Notes: generated by a model not told the origin, from the sequence alone. A stretch of DNA of 64,000 nt from Megachile rotundata (GCF_050947335.1 NC_134989.1:4395501-4459500), one strand, 5' to 3'. Positions 37,461 through 49,340 are shown, counted from the stretch's first letter. A program made the numbers and translations.

Positions 37461-38296
37461 TTTTTATTTTTTTGAGACTGAAACCACCGCCGAATTGGGA
37501 TTCCTCAGCCCGGAGGGTGGAGCACTCGCCTTTCGGCATCTCTTCCACCCTCGACGTTGGGTGGCCGGTTGGGGAGATACAGGTTAGGTACGGTTAGGCC
37601 CCTTTACTTTTCTCAACCCAGCTTGGAACGAGCTACGGCAATTGCCCCCAAGAAGGGTACGCTCACCTGTGGGAGTGCAGGTGGCTCCACCTTCCAGGGG
37701 GAGTTAGGTTGGGTCCATTTCTATAAAAAAGAATAAATAAATAAATTATATATATTATATCCTAACTAACATTATCACTAACACTCAATACAAGGACATT
37801 CATCCATCCGAACCATTACGTTTAAGTGTATCACGCATCCCATATCATCCACACATATTACACATTCTTGCCCAGGGTGTGCGCGTCACATATTCAGTTA
37901 ATAAATAAACATACACTGTCAATAACCTCATAAAATTCTTTATTCTGTCAAGAGACCTTATTAAACCTACGCTTACATTGACAACTAATATATATATGCA
38001 CTTACTTGCTAGATATAAACTGTATACTGTAGACCATGCAATTTCTGCCCGTAGGGGGAGGGGATCTAGGTTGATTTAATTTACTTAATTACTATATTCT
38101 AATATTTTAAAATTTATACCGTAGCCATGCTCCAGGTGTTGGGGGGGGGGGGGGGGGGGGGACCACATAACCATCAAAATTCTACCATCACAGTTAGAGG
38201 AGAGGGGGGGGGCTTCCACTCTCCGGCTCATATCAACCCCTAGTTTACTTTCTATCTTTCTAACAAACACACCCTGAATAGGGTCTGCTGCCCGGG
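37461..38296 (-). mobile_element. 5'-truncated non-LTR retrotransposon (LINE) with 15-bp target duplication
   Basis: Identical 15-bp copies of ATTCATTACTTAACC flank it at 37446-37460 and 38297-38311. Read on the minus strand it starts CCCGGGCAGCAGACC and ends in an A-rich tail 'ctcaaaaaaataaaaa' at the left copy. A tail plus a variable-length duplication is the mark of target-primed reverse transcription. The left third (37480-37720) is GC-rich and would be the 3' end; it contains an inverted repeat of arms GAGGGTGGA and TCCACCCTC. No reverse transcriptase motif is present, so only the 3' end was inserted. The minus-strand ORF at 38085-38270, with a Pro run from the G tract, is not a recognised protein. 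Confidence 0.8.
38141..38161. repeat. 21-base G homopolymer
   Basis: An uninterrupted run of 21 G, with a second run of 9 G at 38204-38212, inside the LINE fragment. Such runs form G-quadruplexes and are prone to length error in assembly. Confidence 0.95.
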
Positions 38297-38311
38297 ATTC
38301 ATTACTTAACC

Positions 38312-39040
38312 TAACACAACATATTTAATTGCTTCACTTTTCTTTTAAATTAAACAGTCATGAGTATAGAATGTCTTCATAATGTTAAATTAATTTAATA
38401 TTATTTTATCTGTAATAAAGTGCAAAAATATATTTAACCACAACGTATCTTTTAAATCAATATATGATTTAATTGCAGGTTAAAATGAATCTATATTATG
38501 TAATATATTTATTTTCGACCTTAACTCAAATAATTAGCTTTATAGAATTATAAAATAATAGAGCTAGGATAAAATTAATCATACTACATATGGAGTATAG
38601 TTCAGAGAGGAATAAATTTGTACTGAAGGTAAGAGGGGAATGTTTTAATCGTTCCTGTATAAACTGCTGATATAGCGATATTAAACTGTTGCTTGTCACG
38701 GTTGATTTATTATTCAATATACAGCGCAATATCGTGATTTCGTTTCAGGATTCGCGTAACTAAAAGCGACATTTAATTAATGTTATCGTTGCCTGTATCG
38801 TTTGAATAAGGAAGCTGGTGTTGCTTTCGTAAGCTATTTGTTTTCCGATTTCTGAATCTCTGTAATTTCTGTGTAATGCGAGGCATTAACAGAAGTGTAT
38901 ATCTAATAGAGAGTGGTAATTACCGTATATTTATGTCAGATTTAGATTTATTAAAATTCATGTAGTAACGGGATGAGTCATGAACAAATTTAAACAGAAT
39001 AGTATTCAAAAGGGTAAAAATTTGGAAAGAAAAAGAGGAA
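38312..39040. other. AT-rich DNA, nothing recognised
   Basis: AT-rich spacer without ORF or repeat structure of note. Confidence 0.4.
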
Positions 39041-39100
39041 TCACTTACCAGTTATATCTGGTCATCACTTACCAGTTATATCACTTACCAGTTTATATCT
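39041..39100. repeat. Short tandem repeat 'tcacttaccagttatatc'
   Basis: Three copies of 'tcacttaccagttatatc' begin at 39041, 39064 and 39081, the first separated by a 5-base insert. Each copy contains 'acttac', which on the minus strand reads GTAAGT. Confidence 0.85.
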
Positions 39101-40155
39101 TCAAATTTTGTAATAAATTATAATTAAGATTTATTTAATTGTACAGCTTTTGATAAAAGCTCCTTGAAAATACGAATACCTAACCCGATACAAGATATTA
39201 AATTTCTGCATTTCGTTCTTTTTAATTAAAAGATCTTCAGCATAGAATACCTTGTACTTTTGCATCATCAAATTTGAAAACATATTCTAGTCAAAATTTA
39301 TTTAATTGTGTAGCTTCCGAACGAAACTTAAAAATACGAAATTGGTAACAAAATATATTCACTGCAGAATGCCTTGCAGTTTTATAAATTAATTATAAAT
39401 TAATTATAAGTTTTAAGAGACTGTTTGCAAGAACCGCAAATAATTACTGTAATTTTATATCTATTAAATTAATTTACTTTTAGATTGCTGTAGTTGAATT
39501 TGAATTAAATATATGGATTTATAACATTTGAAAATACTGATGATAAAATTTTGGATATTAACCGACGATTATTTATTTTTAAACGAGAAAATATTTAATA
39601 ATCGGAAAATATAAATTGTAAACTTTGAATGCATGTTAATTAATTTTGGAAGCTACAATGCTCCGAGAGAAATTGCTGAAATAATTATTTTGTCTGCCAA
39701 AGAGAAATACAAATGATCCTCAAAAAGCAGAGCTACATGGTGAAATTGTGGAAATGTTAATGAGATCCGACGTACAATTTTGCTTTGTGAAACAGAACAA
39801 CGGATTTCCTTTCTTGAACTAGCTGCTGGAAAGCCCGATAAAAGAGAAGGAAATCTATTGAAAGCAGTTACAAAGCGTTGTAGTTGTTTCTTGCAGTTAG
39901 AGGTCGGAATGTAATTATACTTCTTTTTGATGCTGTTTTTAACATTTATTAAACGCTTTTATTTTTTTTATTTTTAAAAACGTTTCATATTTGTTATTAC
40001 AACGATGAAGTTTAATTTCACAACTCAATACATGTGTACTACATGGTCAAGACATTTTTTAATTTATACAATTTTTTAACTGTGGTTTCATCACTCGTGT
40101 AGTATTCCATTTTAATTGGTTTTATTCAATTTTTTAATCATTTCATTTGCTGCCT
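39101..40155. other. AT-rich DNA, nothing recognised
   Basis: AT-rich spacer; a mild GC rise at 39650-39910 has no recognised content. Confidence 0.4.
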
Positions 40156-40159
40156 TGAA

Positions 40160-41030
40160 AATTTTTGAATTTGTAAGTTTGCAAGTTAAAAAATTTAATT
40201 ATTACATTTTTGATTGCGTAGACTAAAAAATTTTGAATTTGATATTTGAAAACTTGAGATTGTATTTCGTAATTTATAAATTGGCAAATTTCTATATTTT
40301 TAAATTCTTAAATTTCTATATTTTCATATTTTTTAACTTTTAAATCATACTATTACATTTTCAGACTTCTATACTTCGAATTTGATATTCAATGATTTCA
40401 AAATGTGCTGATTTCTGAATTTATAGATTTGATATTTCTTCATTTATATGTTATAAAATTCCCAAGTTTACAAATCATTGAATTATCAAATTTTTCAATT
40501 TCAATATTTGAAGCTACCAAATTTGAAACATCGTGAATTAAAAAATATCATACAAATCTATAGTTTCAAATTTACAAATTTGATATTTGTCAAGTTTATA
40601 TTTGTGAGTTTCGATATTTGTCAATTTCCATATTTTCAGACTTCTATGTCTATGAAATTAGTAAAATTGAATTTAAAAATTTAATGCTTGTTAATTTCCA
40701 AATTTGATATTCTACAATTTACAAATTTAAGATTTGTGGATTTATAGATTTGACATTTGCAAACTTCATATTTTCAATTTACTGAATTTCCAAAATACTC
40801 CGTTACTAAATTTTTTGATTTCTATATTTCAAATCTGGTAACTTGAAAAATTATGAAATTCAAAATATGATACTTAATTTCTCAAATACATTTATACATT
40901 TATAGATTTGATATTTACAAGTTTCTACATTTCCAAGTTTACTTTACAACTTTACAAATCAAAAATTATATACATTTATACATTTGCTATTTGTAAATTA
41001 CCAAATTTCCATATTTTTAAATTCACAAAT
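40160..41030. repeat. Degenerate 'aaatttC' low-complexity tract
   Basis: About 0.9 kb of words like 'aaatttgatattt', 'caatttccatatttt' and 'tttacaaatttg'. The ORF 40478-40684 inside it is a simple-sequence artefact. Confidence 0.65.
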
Positions 41031-41089
41031 AGAAAGAGATGATTTAGTAGGAGAAAGAGAGAAAGAGATGAAAGTACCGTAGAAAAATG

Positions 41090-41566
41090 GAAAAAACTGC
41101 GAAACGTTGGTGAATCGAGTGCATTTTACTTCCGAGTAAAATAATATTTTCTTTCAATCGGCCGTCACCTTTTCCTCGTCGATCTCTCACATTCTTTTTT
41201 TCTATTTGAGCGTCTCTAGCACGGAAACGCCGGCGAAGCGCAATATTAATCAGGCCTCAATGGGTCGAACGTCTGAACCTGCATTAGGAAACGTTCGTCC
41301 AATCGGGCTGAAAGCATTCTCGTTGCACGAGATGCTTTCCAACGGTCCTCGTCGTCCTGCTGATGCAACGCTGAACTGGCCATCAAGGCTGCTGCCGTTA
41401 CTGCACACATATTTGCATAAGGCATTCGTTCCACGAACGTCGGTGAACTCTGCGATTTCGCTTGGCCGCATCTTCTTCGATGACTACTGGTCATGGGAAT
41501 TCGACATTTTTATTATGTGTACAGACTACACTCGAGTTCCATGTAGGCTTCTTCTGGATGAACACA
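41090..41566. other. GC-rich island left of the mariner
   Basis: The sequence is near-balanced in composition. The + strand ORF 41206-41646 and two minus-strand ORFs (41246-41494, 41250-41471) cover it; none shows a known domain, and the + ORF runs into the mariner end. A conserved exon or regulatory island is possible. Confidence 0.35.
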
Positions 41567-41568
41567 TA

Positions 41569-42453
41569 CGAGGTCTGTCCCAAAAGTATCCGACCTTCTT
41601 TAATTTCTTCACACCTGATAATTTTAGCGTCATTTGCCGGGTATGAGTATCAAGTGCAAAGCTTTACGAACACCCACGATATCGCAGTTTTCATCGGAAC
41701 GCCTTAGTTCACGTGCAACGTGCATTTATTTACGAAGCGTTTTTTACGTTCGTCGCATTCTGCTGTCGTGAAAAATGACAGAAAGATCGGAGCAACGAAT
41801 TTGCATCAAATTTTTCTTAAAACTCAATTGATTCTTCGAAATGACGAAGAAGGCATTTGGGGACGAATGTATAAGCAATACACAAATCAAAGAGTGGTAT
41901 AAGCGGTTCAAAGATGGCCGCACATCTGTTGATAGTAACCCACGCTCTGGGCGGCCTTTCACGACAACAACACCTAATAATGTCGAACATGTGCGACTTG
42001 CGACCAACGAAGATCGTCGATTGACTGTGCGAGAAATAGAATGTGATCTTGGAATACCGAAAACTAGTTTTTGCCTCAGTTTTGGTCAAACGGTGATTGG
42101 CTTCTTCATCACGATAACGCGCCAGCGCATGCATCGAATTTTGTGCAGCAATATTTAACGAAGCACAAAGTGATACAGCTCCGTCAGCCTCCGTACAGTT
42201 CTGATGTAGCTCCCTACGATTTTTGGTTGTTTTTAAGATTGAAAATGTTACTCAAAGGACACCGATTCGACGATAAAGAAACGGTTGAAACTAATACAAC
42301 GAACGCTCTAAAGGCTATTTCGAAAAACGACTTCCAGGACTGTTTCCATAAGTGGAAAGATCGTTGGCAGCGTATTATACCAGCCCGATGACGCAGGATA
42401 ACACCAGCAGGGAAATATGAAGGAAGGTCGGATACTTTTGGGACAGACCTCGT
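41569..42453 (+). mobile_element. Internally deleted mariner element (885 bp)
   Basis: Perfect 30-bp terminal inverted repeats (41569-41598 and 42424-42453, beginning CGAGGTCTGTCCC) are flanked by TA duplications (41567-41568 and 42454-42455). Complete mariners are about 1.3 kb, so roughly 0.4 kb is missing from the middle of the transposase gene. The intact TIRs mean it could still have been moved by a transposase supplied in trans. It inserted between a GC-rich island and a low-complexity tract. Confidence 0.95.
41775..42391 (+). pseudogene. Mariner transposase pseudogene (D,D34D family)
   Basis: From ATG 41775 (MTERSEQRICIK...) the frame is stopped by TGA at 41829-41831, codon 19, then stays open with the N-terminal DNA-binding part (IKEWYKRFKDGR, DPRSGRP-like SNPRSGRP, LTVREIE, LGIPKTS). 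Near 42064 a deletion with frame change joins it to the C-terminal catalytic part in another frame (WSNGDWLLHHDNAPAH to PYSSDVAPYDFWLF), ending at the stop at 42389-42391. Exactly 34 residues separate the D of HDN from the D of YDFW, giving the mariner D,D34D spacing. The first catalytic Asp lay in the deleted segment. The copy is dead: one nonsense codon, one frame change, one deleted catalytic residue. Confidence 0.93.
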
Positions 42454-42474
42454 ATGTAAGCTTAATCATTTTTC

Positions 42475-43545
42475 AAGTCTCGAATATACGGAGTTTGAAA
42501 CTTTTAAATTTTCTAATTTTTATATATTCAAGTTTTTAAACTTTCGGGAAGTTTCATATTTTCACGTTTGTAAACTTTCAGTTTTCTGAATTTTGGAATT
42601 TTTTTAATTTCCATATTTTTAACACTTCAAATTTTCAAATTTGCAAATTTCGAAATTTTCAAGTCTTTAAAATTGCAAATTTCTAAACTTTCAAGTTTTC
42701 AAATTTTTCATAATCTCAAATTCCTATACTTTAAAATTTTTTAATTTTTATATTTTCACATTTCCAAACTTTCAAATCTCAACTATTGCAGATTTCTAAA
42801 ATTTCAACTTTTCACATTCAGAGTTTTTTATATTTTTAAATTCTTGAACTCATAGGTTTCTAACCTTCCAATTTTCCATATTTTCTAATTTTTAAACTTT
42901 TGGGTTTTTATGACATCATATATTTAAAATGTTTATATTTTTTAATCTTTTAGCTATCAAGTTTCAAGTTTTTAAGTTCTTAAACTTTCAAGTTTTCAAG
43001 TTTTTAAGTTTTCAAGTTTTCAAGTTTTCAAGTTATCAAATTTTCAAATTTCCAGGTCACAAAATTCAAAATTTTCTTATTTTCAAATTTTTCAACTTTC
43101 ATGACTTCAAGTTAAGAAACATTCGAATCTTGTAATCCTTCAATTTCCATATTTTCCAATCCCTAAATTCCTAAGTTTATAAATCAAGATTCCTAAATTG
43201 CCCCATCCTTAAATTCCTAGATCCTTATAGTTAAATCCTCAAATTGCAGGATCCCTAGATACCTAGATCTCCAAATTCATAAACCCTAAAATCATCATTT
43301 TCTCAAATTTTTTGATCTTCAAATTTATCAATTTAAAAATTCCTATTTTTTTAGAATTACAAATTTCTGTCTCGCTAAGTCTGCAAGTTTCTATATTTTA
43401 AAATTTCTAAATACCTACAGTACAAATTTTGCAAATTCTTTAAATTCTTAAGTGTTTATATCCCTAAATCCTTAAATTCCTAAACTCTAAATCCTTAATT
43501 TCATAAATCCCTAAATTCTTAATCCCATACAAAAATCCACAATTA
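42475..43545. repeat. Degenerate 'ttcaaattt' low-complexity tract
   Basis: A tract of over 1 kb, T/C-rich on the + strand. At 42945-43050 it becomes a near-perfect 'caagttttcaagttt' array of about 10 bp. Toward the right it changes to 'taaattcctaaa'. The ORF 42929-43135 is the array read as repeated Phe/Lys/Leu. Confidence 0.75.
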
Positions 43546-44375
43546 ACACCTTTGTTTAGTTATAAACTTGTAATTAAAAATTCTGAAAAACTCACAAATA
43601 TGCATCCCATAAGGTGTAACATGCTTTTTGCATCTCTCTTTTTGTATGATTAAAGTAACAACCACTCATTCTCCGTATCACATAACAGTCTAGAGACTCA
43701 AACAATTGCATCGAACAATAACAAAGAAATCTCGATAAAACCTATTTCTCGCGTCAAATCTCAAAGAAAGCCTCTTTGCTGGAAGCTTTTTTCTCGGCTC
43801 GGCAGAATGCAAAAAGGAAAGAAGAAATAAAGAAGCCAGAGGGTTCTAGCCAAACTAACACATAGGAGCAGAGCGGAATGCAAAAGCGAATGCAGGTATA
43901 ATCGAGAGACCTTTCAGAAAATCCGCGGTAAAGAAAAATAAAAAGCAAAAAGAGAGATACCGGCGTTAGTGAGTTGAACTTTTTAATAGAGGGGATTAAA
44001 GAGATAAAAGAAAAGTGGACAACGAAGAGAAGAACGGGAAGAGGGGATAGAAAGAAGAAGAGCAACGAGGTACAGGGTGTATGGCATACACAAGGGTAAT
44101 TCGGGTTAATTTCGAGTGTAAATTATGAGAAGCATTTCAGCCTGGTCAGAGGAAAAATTCTCTCTATCGTATGCTTAAGCTTCCGGTAATGTTTAGAATT
44201 TCCCACCGAGGGGCCCGGTAAAATGTTACTTTGCCAGATTAACAGAGCTCCTTTGAAGCTTATGCGGGTACCCTTTGTCGAGATTAGATTAAATAAAAAG
44301 GAAAATGGTTAGTTGCGAGTGCGATAATCTCCTCTTGAAAATGATTTAAATCTTTGTTTCATAGTTTTGTAGCTG
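43546..44375. other. Purine-rich spacer and GC patch
   Basis: Between about 43740 and 44070 the + strand is strongly purine-rich ('agagataaaagaaaagtgg'); the minus-strand ORF 43754-44065 (Phe/Leu/Ser-rich) is its shadow. A 15-bp palindrome GTGTATG-G-CATACAC is at 44077-44091, next to 'tacaggg'. Confidence 0.4.
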
Positions 44376-44377
44376 TA

Positions 44378-45237
44378 CAGGGCATCTCTAATGTTCGACT
44401 TCACCCTTATATTTCGAAAACGATTTAAAATGTGGAGACATAAGTGTAATAAAAGAAAATAACAGGATTTAACTATTAAAATGATGCTACGATTTAATAA
44501 TTTTTAAAATACATGTGCGAGTAGCGCAATCACTGCTTATTTATAATAAAAGTTGATGTTACCAACTCACACGATTGCTGAATCGGCGCTGGCTTAAAAC
44601 AAACACATTGGTGCCTAATTGACACATAATCATGTTTATACATTATGTTCATACAGTGTCCAAAATAAAAGACATATAATCATGTTCGTACGAAATATTT
44701 ATAGAGAAATGTTTCTGACAAAAATTGTAAGATACCTCCCTTTTTGCTGCATATTCTTTTGGTCTTCGTTGAGAGGTTTTCAAAATATTACCTATGTTTG
44801 TTTTTTGTTTAAGTCATTGTGATATAAAGCTTCAACGTGGTGTCAACATTTGCATTAACCAAGATATAACGCATGAAGTTTGCTCAGTTTGATCATGTTC
44901 ATTTGCTCAGTTTGATCAGATTTACACCACTTATATGTCAACTTTGGAGCTTCATATCTTGAGAATGATTTGCACAAAAAGCAAACATAAACAGTATTTT
45001 GAAAACGTTTCAAGGGCTGCAAGAATATGCAATAAAAAATGTGGAGTTCTATTTAAGAAACTGAAGATGTTTAGCTCACCTTCAAATGGCCATCCAAGGT
45101 CAAATTGTTGCCAATATCATAAGATGGTTAGGTTAATATCCCCCTGATATCCTACAACTTTCGTCTGAAACATTTTTCTATATTGAAATCTGTTTGGGAA
45201 ATATAAGGTTGGGGCTAGACCTTAGAGATACCCTCTG
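44378..45237. mobile_element. TA-flanked non-autonomous DNA transposon (860 bp)
   Basis: The left end 'cagggcatctctaa' and the reverse complement of the right end 'cagagggtatctctaa' match, followed by 'ccttatattt', with TA at both flanks (44376-44377 and 45238-45239). Inverted similarity extends about 60 bp. The interior carries a direct repeat of 'tgctcagtttgatca' (about 44881 and 44906). The ORF 44935-45147 has no recognisable domain. Superfamily probably Tc1/mariner because of the TA. Confidence 0.7.
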
Positions 45238-45239
45238 TA

Positions 45240-46080
45240 TACGTTGCAGTATGTGACAATTAAAGGACGTATGGAATTATTGATTCTCAACGAGTGGATA
45301 TAAGCGGACTTATAACTAAGAAATAAATTTGATTTCAAACGAGCGGAGTTTATTTTGCAATGTACTTGACTGACTGTTGCAGTGTCTCTTCGAAGATTTT
45401 GTACGTTTTATAAAAACTTAGAGTGACTGTACAATTGTTGTGATATTGATGAGGAAAAACAGTTTTTGATTTTTTATTGGTTTAGATAAAATTCGGGCGG
45501 AGAAGCAATTGATGTATAAAGTGGATCTTTTCTCCAAAATGATCGCAGCAAGTAATAAAAGCAAGCAATCCTTGGCATAAATAAAAAGCTGCAATAGAGT
45601 CTACTGTTAAGGTTAAGTGTTCTGACAAACCAGATGTGACTAATAATAAACCAAAAGATACTTGATAAAATGTAATGGTTTCTTGGGTCTTTTTGCTGCT
45701 TCGGGTTTTATTTGAAACTACAAATGTGTCAGAAGGAACGAAAAACCGGTAAATTATTGTATCCCTGGGAGCTAAGGTCTAATCCTCTTGCTCTTATATG
45801 TATGCATTCTAACACATGGCAGTAGCATTTTTCTGTATTGAATGATACGAGGGATGTAACTGATAGGGTAAAAGAATTAAACGAGTCGGTGCTAGGGTTT
45901 CTTTCAACAGCCTGAATTAATTATGGTTCTAATCTCTTTCTCTTGGTTCCTGAAAAACCGTACGAAGAAAGTGTTCTATTATCTTGGATTATGAATTCAT
46001 TAATTAAACGGTTGGCTTCAATTTAAAAGATGGAGGAAGTTGATATTTTACTTTTACTAATTAGGGTAATTGTTGGCGAC
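45240..46080. other. Unassigned DNA
   Basis: Mixed composition. I see no domain-bearing ORF or paired repeats. Confidence 0.35.
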
Positions 46081-46680
46081 GACCATTTTAATTTGCTACT
46101 TGATATTTTGAATAATTTGAAGGTTTAAGGGTACAAATTTCTTGAATTTGAAAATTCGGAGATTTCGATACAGATATTTCAAACTTCCTAATTAAAAAGT
46201 ATGTATAAGTGCATGGAAATAGAAAGATTTAGGAGTTTAAAAAGTATTAGAGATTTGCAAATTGAGAGCTTAGAAATTTAAAGATATTGGTACTAAAAAA
46301 TTTGAAAAAGAATTCCAGAATTTAGGAATTTGAAAATTAGAAAGCTTGTGAATCTGAAAATTTGAAAATTTGGAAATTTAAAGATTTGAAAATGCGAGAA
46401 TCTGAAGATATGAAAATATGAAAGTTTAGCAATTTAGGAATTTAAAAACTTGAAAATTTAAAATTTTGAAAAATTAAGAATTTCGAAATTTAACAATTTG
46501 AAATTTTAAAAGTTCGCAAATTTAAATTTAAAAATTAAAAAGTTTGAGAATAAAAAAATTTCAAAATTGAAGAACTTAGAAATTGAGAAATTTAAATTTT
46601 AAATTTTAATAATTAATGAATTAAAAAATTAAGAAATTACAAAATTTAAAAATTTAAAAATTTTGGAATTGGGATAGTGA
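46080..46680. repeat. Degenerate 'gaaaatttgaaa' tract, G-rich orientation
   Basis: Words such as 'aatttgaaaatttg' and 'aagaatttcgaaattt'. Orientation matches the tracts at 9.6 and 29.5 kb. Confidence 0.65.
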
Positions 46681-47319
46681 CAAAATTATATAAGATTGTG
46701 ATTATATAAATCGCATGATTGAAGTAATGACAAAACTACTGAAATAAAAAGAAATATTTAGAAAAGCAATCAGAACCTTCTTTCCAGATGAAGAAAATAA
46801 ATTCTCACACTTTGACATCTAAATAAGCAGCACAAGACACAAAACGTCAGAATAAGATCGACTAAAATAAAACTGTACGTATATAGATTGTCTATCTGTG
46901 ATCAAATGAACTATAAATAAGAAAAAGGAAGGAAGTATTCATCGATTGGTAGGAAGAAATCAATGTATGAATATAAACAGATATGCAAATGTCGTTGAAT
47001 ATGGAACAATCGAACGCGAAAATACATTTAGACATGCAGACGCCAAATACAGATAAAATTCTGTCAAATTATTCAGCAAAGAGAGGAATATAGAAGGAAA
47101 CGTGAATGTAAAGAATACAAACTCAGAAGGTAAACGCGAATATGTCGCTGGATATCAGTTTAACACAAGGAAGTCCTGATCGAATTTACTATACGCATAT
47201 CGATTGATTCTATCAAAATATTTGTACTTGCTGATCGAATAAACTGTAAGAATACATAGATGAGTTTGGAAAATTGATTTTTTTTAGCTGATTCTCTTGA
47301 TTTTTGAATAGAATGATAA
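46681..47319. other. AT-rich spacer, A-rich on the + strand
   Basis: Purine-skewed AT-rich DNA with no recognised feature. Confidence 0.35.
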
Positions 47320-47749
47320 TTAGAAACATTGTAATATTTTAATTCTAAAATTCTGAAATTTTAAAATTTTTAAATGAAGATATTCTCAAATCTTAATGTT
47401 TTCAAGGCTTCTAATTTGTATATTTTCTATTCATCAAATTTTTGAATTCTTAAATTAAGTTTTCAAGTTTCCATATTTTTAATTTTGCAAGTACTCCAAT
47501 CTTTAAATTTCTAAATTCTCAAATAATCCAATCTTTAAATTTTTGAATTTGCAAACAACTAATTTCCCAAATTCCCAAATTTTCAAATTTCTAAATTTCT
47601 AAAATACTATATTTCCATATCTCTGAATCATCAAATCTCCAAATTCTTAAGTATTCATATTCCTCAATTTCATAAATTTTTTCCCAGATTTTTAAATCCC
47701 TATATCACCAAATTTCTAAATCCCCAAATTCTCAAATGTTCAACATTTC
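47320..47749. repeat. Degenerate 'ccaaattctc' tract
   Basis: C-bearing orientation on the + strand. The foldback element begins exactly at its right edge. Confidence 0.65.
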
Positions 47750-48389
47750 AAAGGGTATAGCCGGATAAGGTGGTCAAATGTGCCCTTGAGTTGAATTTGA
47801 GACCCAACTCGTCAGTCGGTAGCATATCCCAAAAAAACATCTCACACCAAGTTTCAACCCCCTATCTCATCCGTGGGGGTAGTAAAAGGGATAAAACGAA
47901 ATTCCGGTTTTTGGCCCTTTTTGCCTATTTAATTTCGTACAAAAATTCTGAAAAAATTCTGAAACATTGAGGTCTAGATAGCGCATCTTACAGAATTTTT
48001 TCAGATTTTTTGATCGCAAACTGTAGTCGTGAAAAATCAAAAACCGAAAAAAAATCCGAAAAAATGCAATTTTTTAGTGAAGATGTCGGAGCACTACTTT
48101 TATATTAATGTGGTAGTTAGATATTAGTACAACTATTATTCTCTAATTTTTTCAGATTTTTCAGTGAGGTGCGCCGTAGTTAAAAAAATCAAAAACCGAT
48201 TTTTTCGCGCGAAAAACTAACTTCTGCTTTGAATTTTTATGCCATTTTCCCATAAAAGATGCATTAAGTAATTTTAAGAGGATTCACGTTCACACAATTG
48301 ATCTATGGATTCCAACAATGCAATTAACTTAATTAATTAGTTTTATGGTACGCTCGGTATATACCTAAATGTTTGAAGGTTTTTCAACG

Positions 48390-48473
48390 GTGTCGGTGGC
48401 GCAGCGGTTAAGGCGTCTGATTCGTAAACTGCTGCATACTCTTTTTGGCGCGAGTTCGATCCCACCTGAACTT
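48390..48473 (+). tRNA. tRNA-like sequence (probably tRNA-derived, degenerate), left arm
   Basis: GTGTCGG is followed by TGGCGCAGCGGTTAAGGCG, an almost canonical Pol III A box and D arm, and later GAGTTCGATCC (48452-48462), a canonical B box. A 12-T run at 48477-48488 would end Pol III transcription. The D-arm and following 'GTCTGA' resemble class II (Ser-type) tRNAs, and the loop 'TTCGTAA' would give a CGT (Thr) triplet. However, the acceptor ends do not pair and the T stem is poor, so it is unlikely to be a working tRNA; a tRNA-derived SINE-like promoter is more likely. Confidence 0.6.
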
Positions 48474-48596
48474 ATATTTTTTTTTTTTCTTTAAATTGTT
48501 AATTTTTTTAATTCTAATTATAGAACAATGGATATTACTTATTTAAAAACATTTCTAACGCACTTTAGAAATATTTCAAGGTTTGTTTTTTTTTTC

Positions 48597-49221
48597 ATTG
48601 GGGAAAGGGATTTATTTACGCAGTCTATACGTTCTTAGACTAGTGTGGGACTCCTACGTTAATCGCAGACTACCCAGTAAAGCCCCAACTACCTGTTGAA
48701 ATAAAAATAATTTTAAGTATTTTGATTACATGTCTTAATTGTGCTACGATTTTATATATTTTTATTTTTAAACATTTTATTTCTCGTAACTTATCGCTTT
48801 CCATTGTTGAAGAAATACTATGTCAAATGTATTCGTCGTCATTGCTGTCTTCATTTGTAACAGGTATCACTTGCTCTGTTTGACATATTTTGCTTAATAT
48901 TGTACATCGTGATTATTTCAAGGATGAATTGAATTAACCATTTTTCAAACATCAAGTTTACAACATCCCGACGTACAACGGTCGGATACCTGAGTAGGAA
49001 AAAACCTAATCTTCAACTATTCAAGATTAACAAAATGCTTATAACAACAAGTAATAGACATAATTCTATTACTTAGTTACCAGAAATGCAGTATATAAAA
49101 ATTGCACTGATATATGCACTCAACTGAAAATTTATAAACTTGTAGCACAATTAAGATATATAGTCAAAATGTTCCATAATTATTTTTATACGAATTTAAA
49201 GTTGTCAAAGTTTTTCAAGTT
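48597..49221. other. Spacer of the foldback element, possible retrocopy
   Basis: On the minus strand, 'aataaatccctttccccaatg' followed by a run of A (48587-48596 on +) looks like a polyadenylated 3' end. A minus-strand frame ending near 48830 finishes with an acidic tail NEDSNDDEYI. These hints suggest that part of the spacer is an inserted minus-strand retrocopy or an old transposase 3' end, but the evidence is thin. Confidence 0.3.
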
Positions 49222-49340
49222 AAAAAAAAACAAACCTTGAAATATTTCTGAAGTGCGTTAGAAATGTTTTTAAATAAGTAATATCCATTGTTCTATAATT
49301 AGAATTAAAAAAATTAACAATTTAAAGAAAAAAAAAATAT

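Noticed and set aside
39041..39100. Minus-strand splice donors (GTAAGT)
   Set aside because: The three donor-like words are copies of one tandem repeat and have no adjoining open frame.
42929..43135. Phe/Lys-rich ORF
   Set aside because: It is the translation of a 'caagttttcaagttt' simple repeat.
43754..44065. Phe/Leu/Ser-rich minus-strand ORF as a membrane protein
   Set aside because: It lies over a polypurine stretch, so hydrophobic codons on the other strand are expected; no other support.
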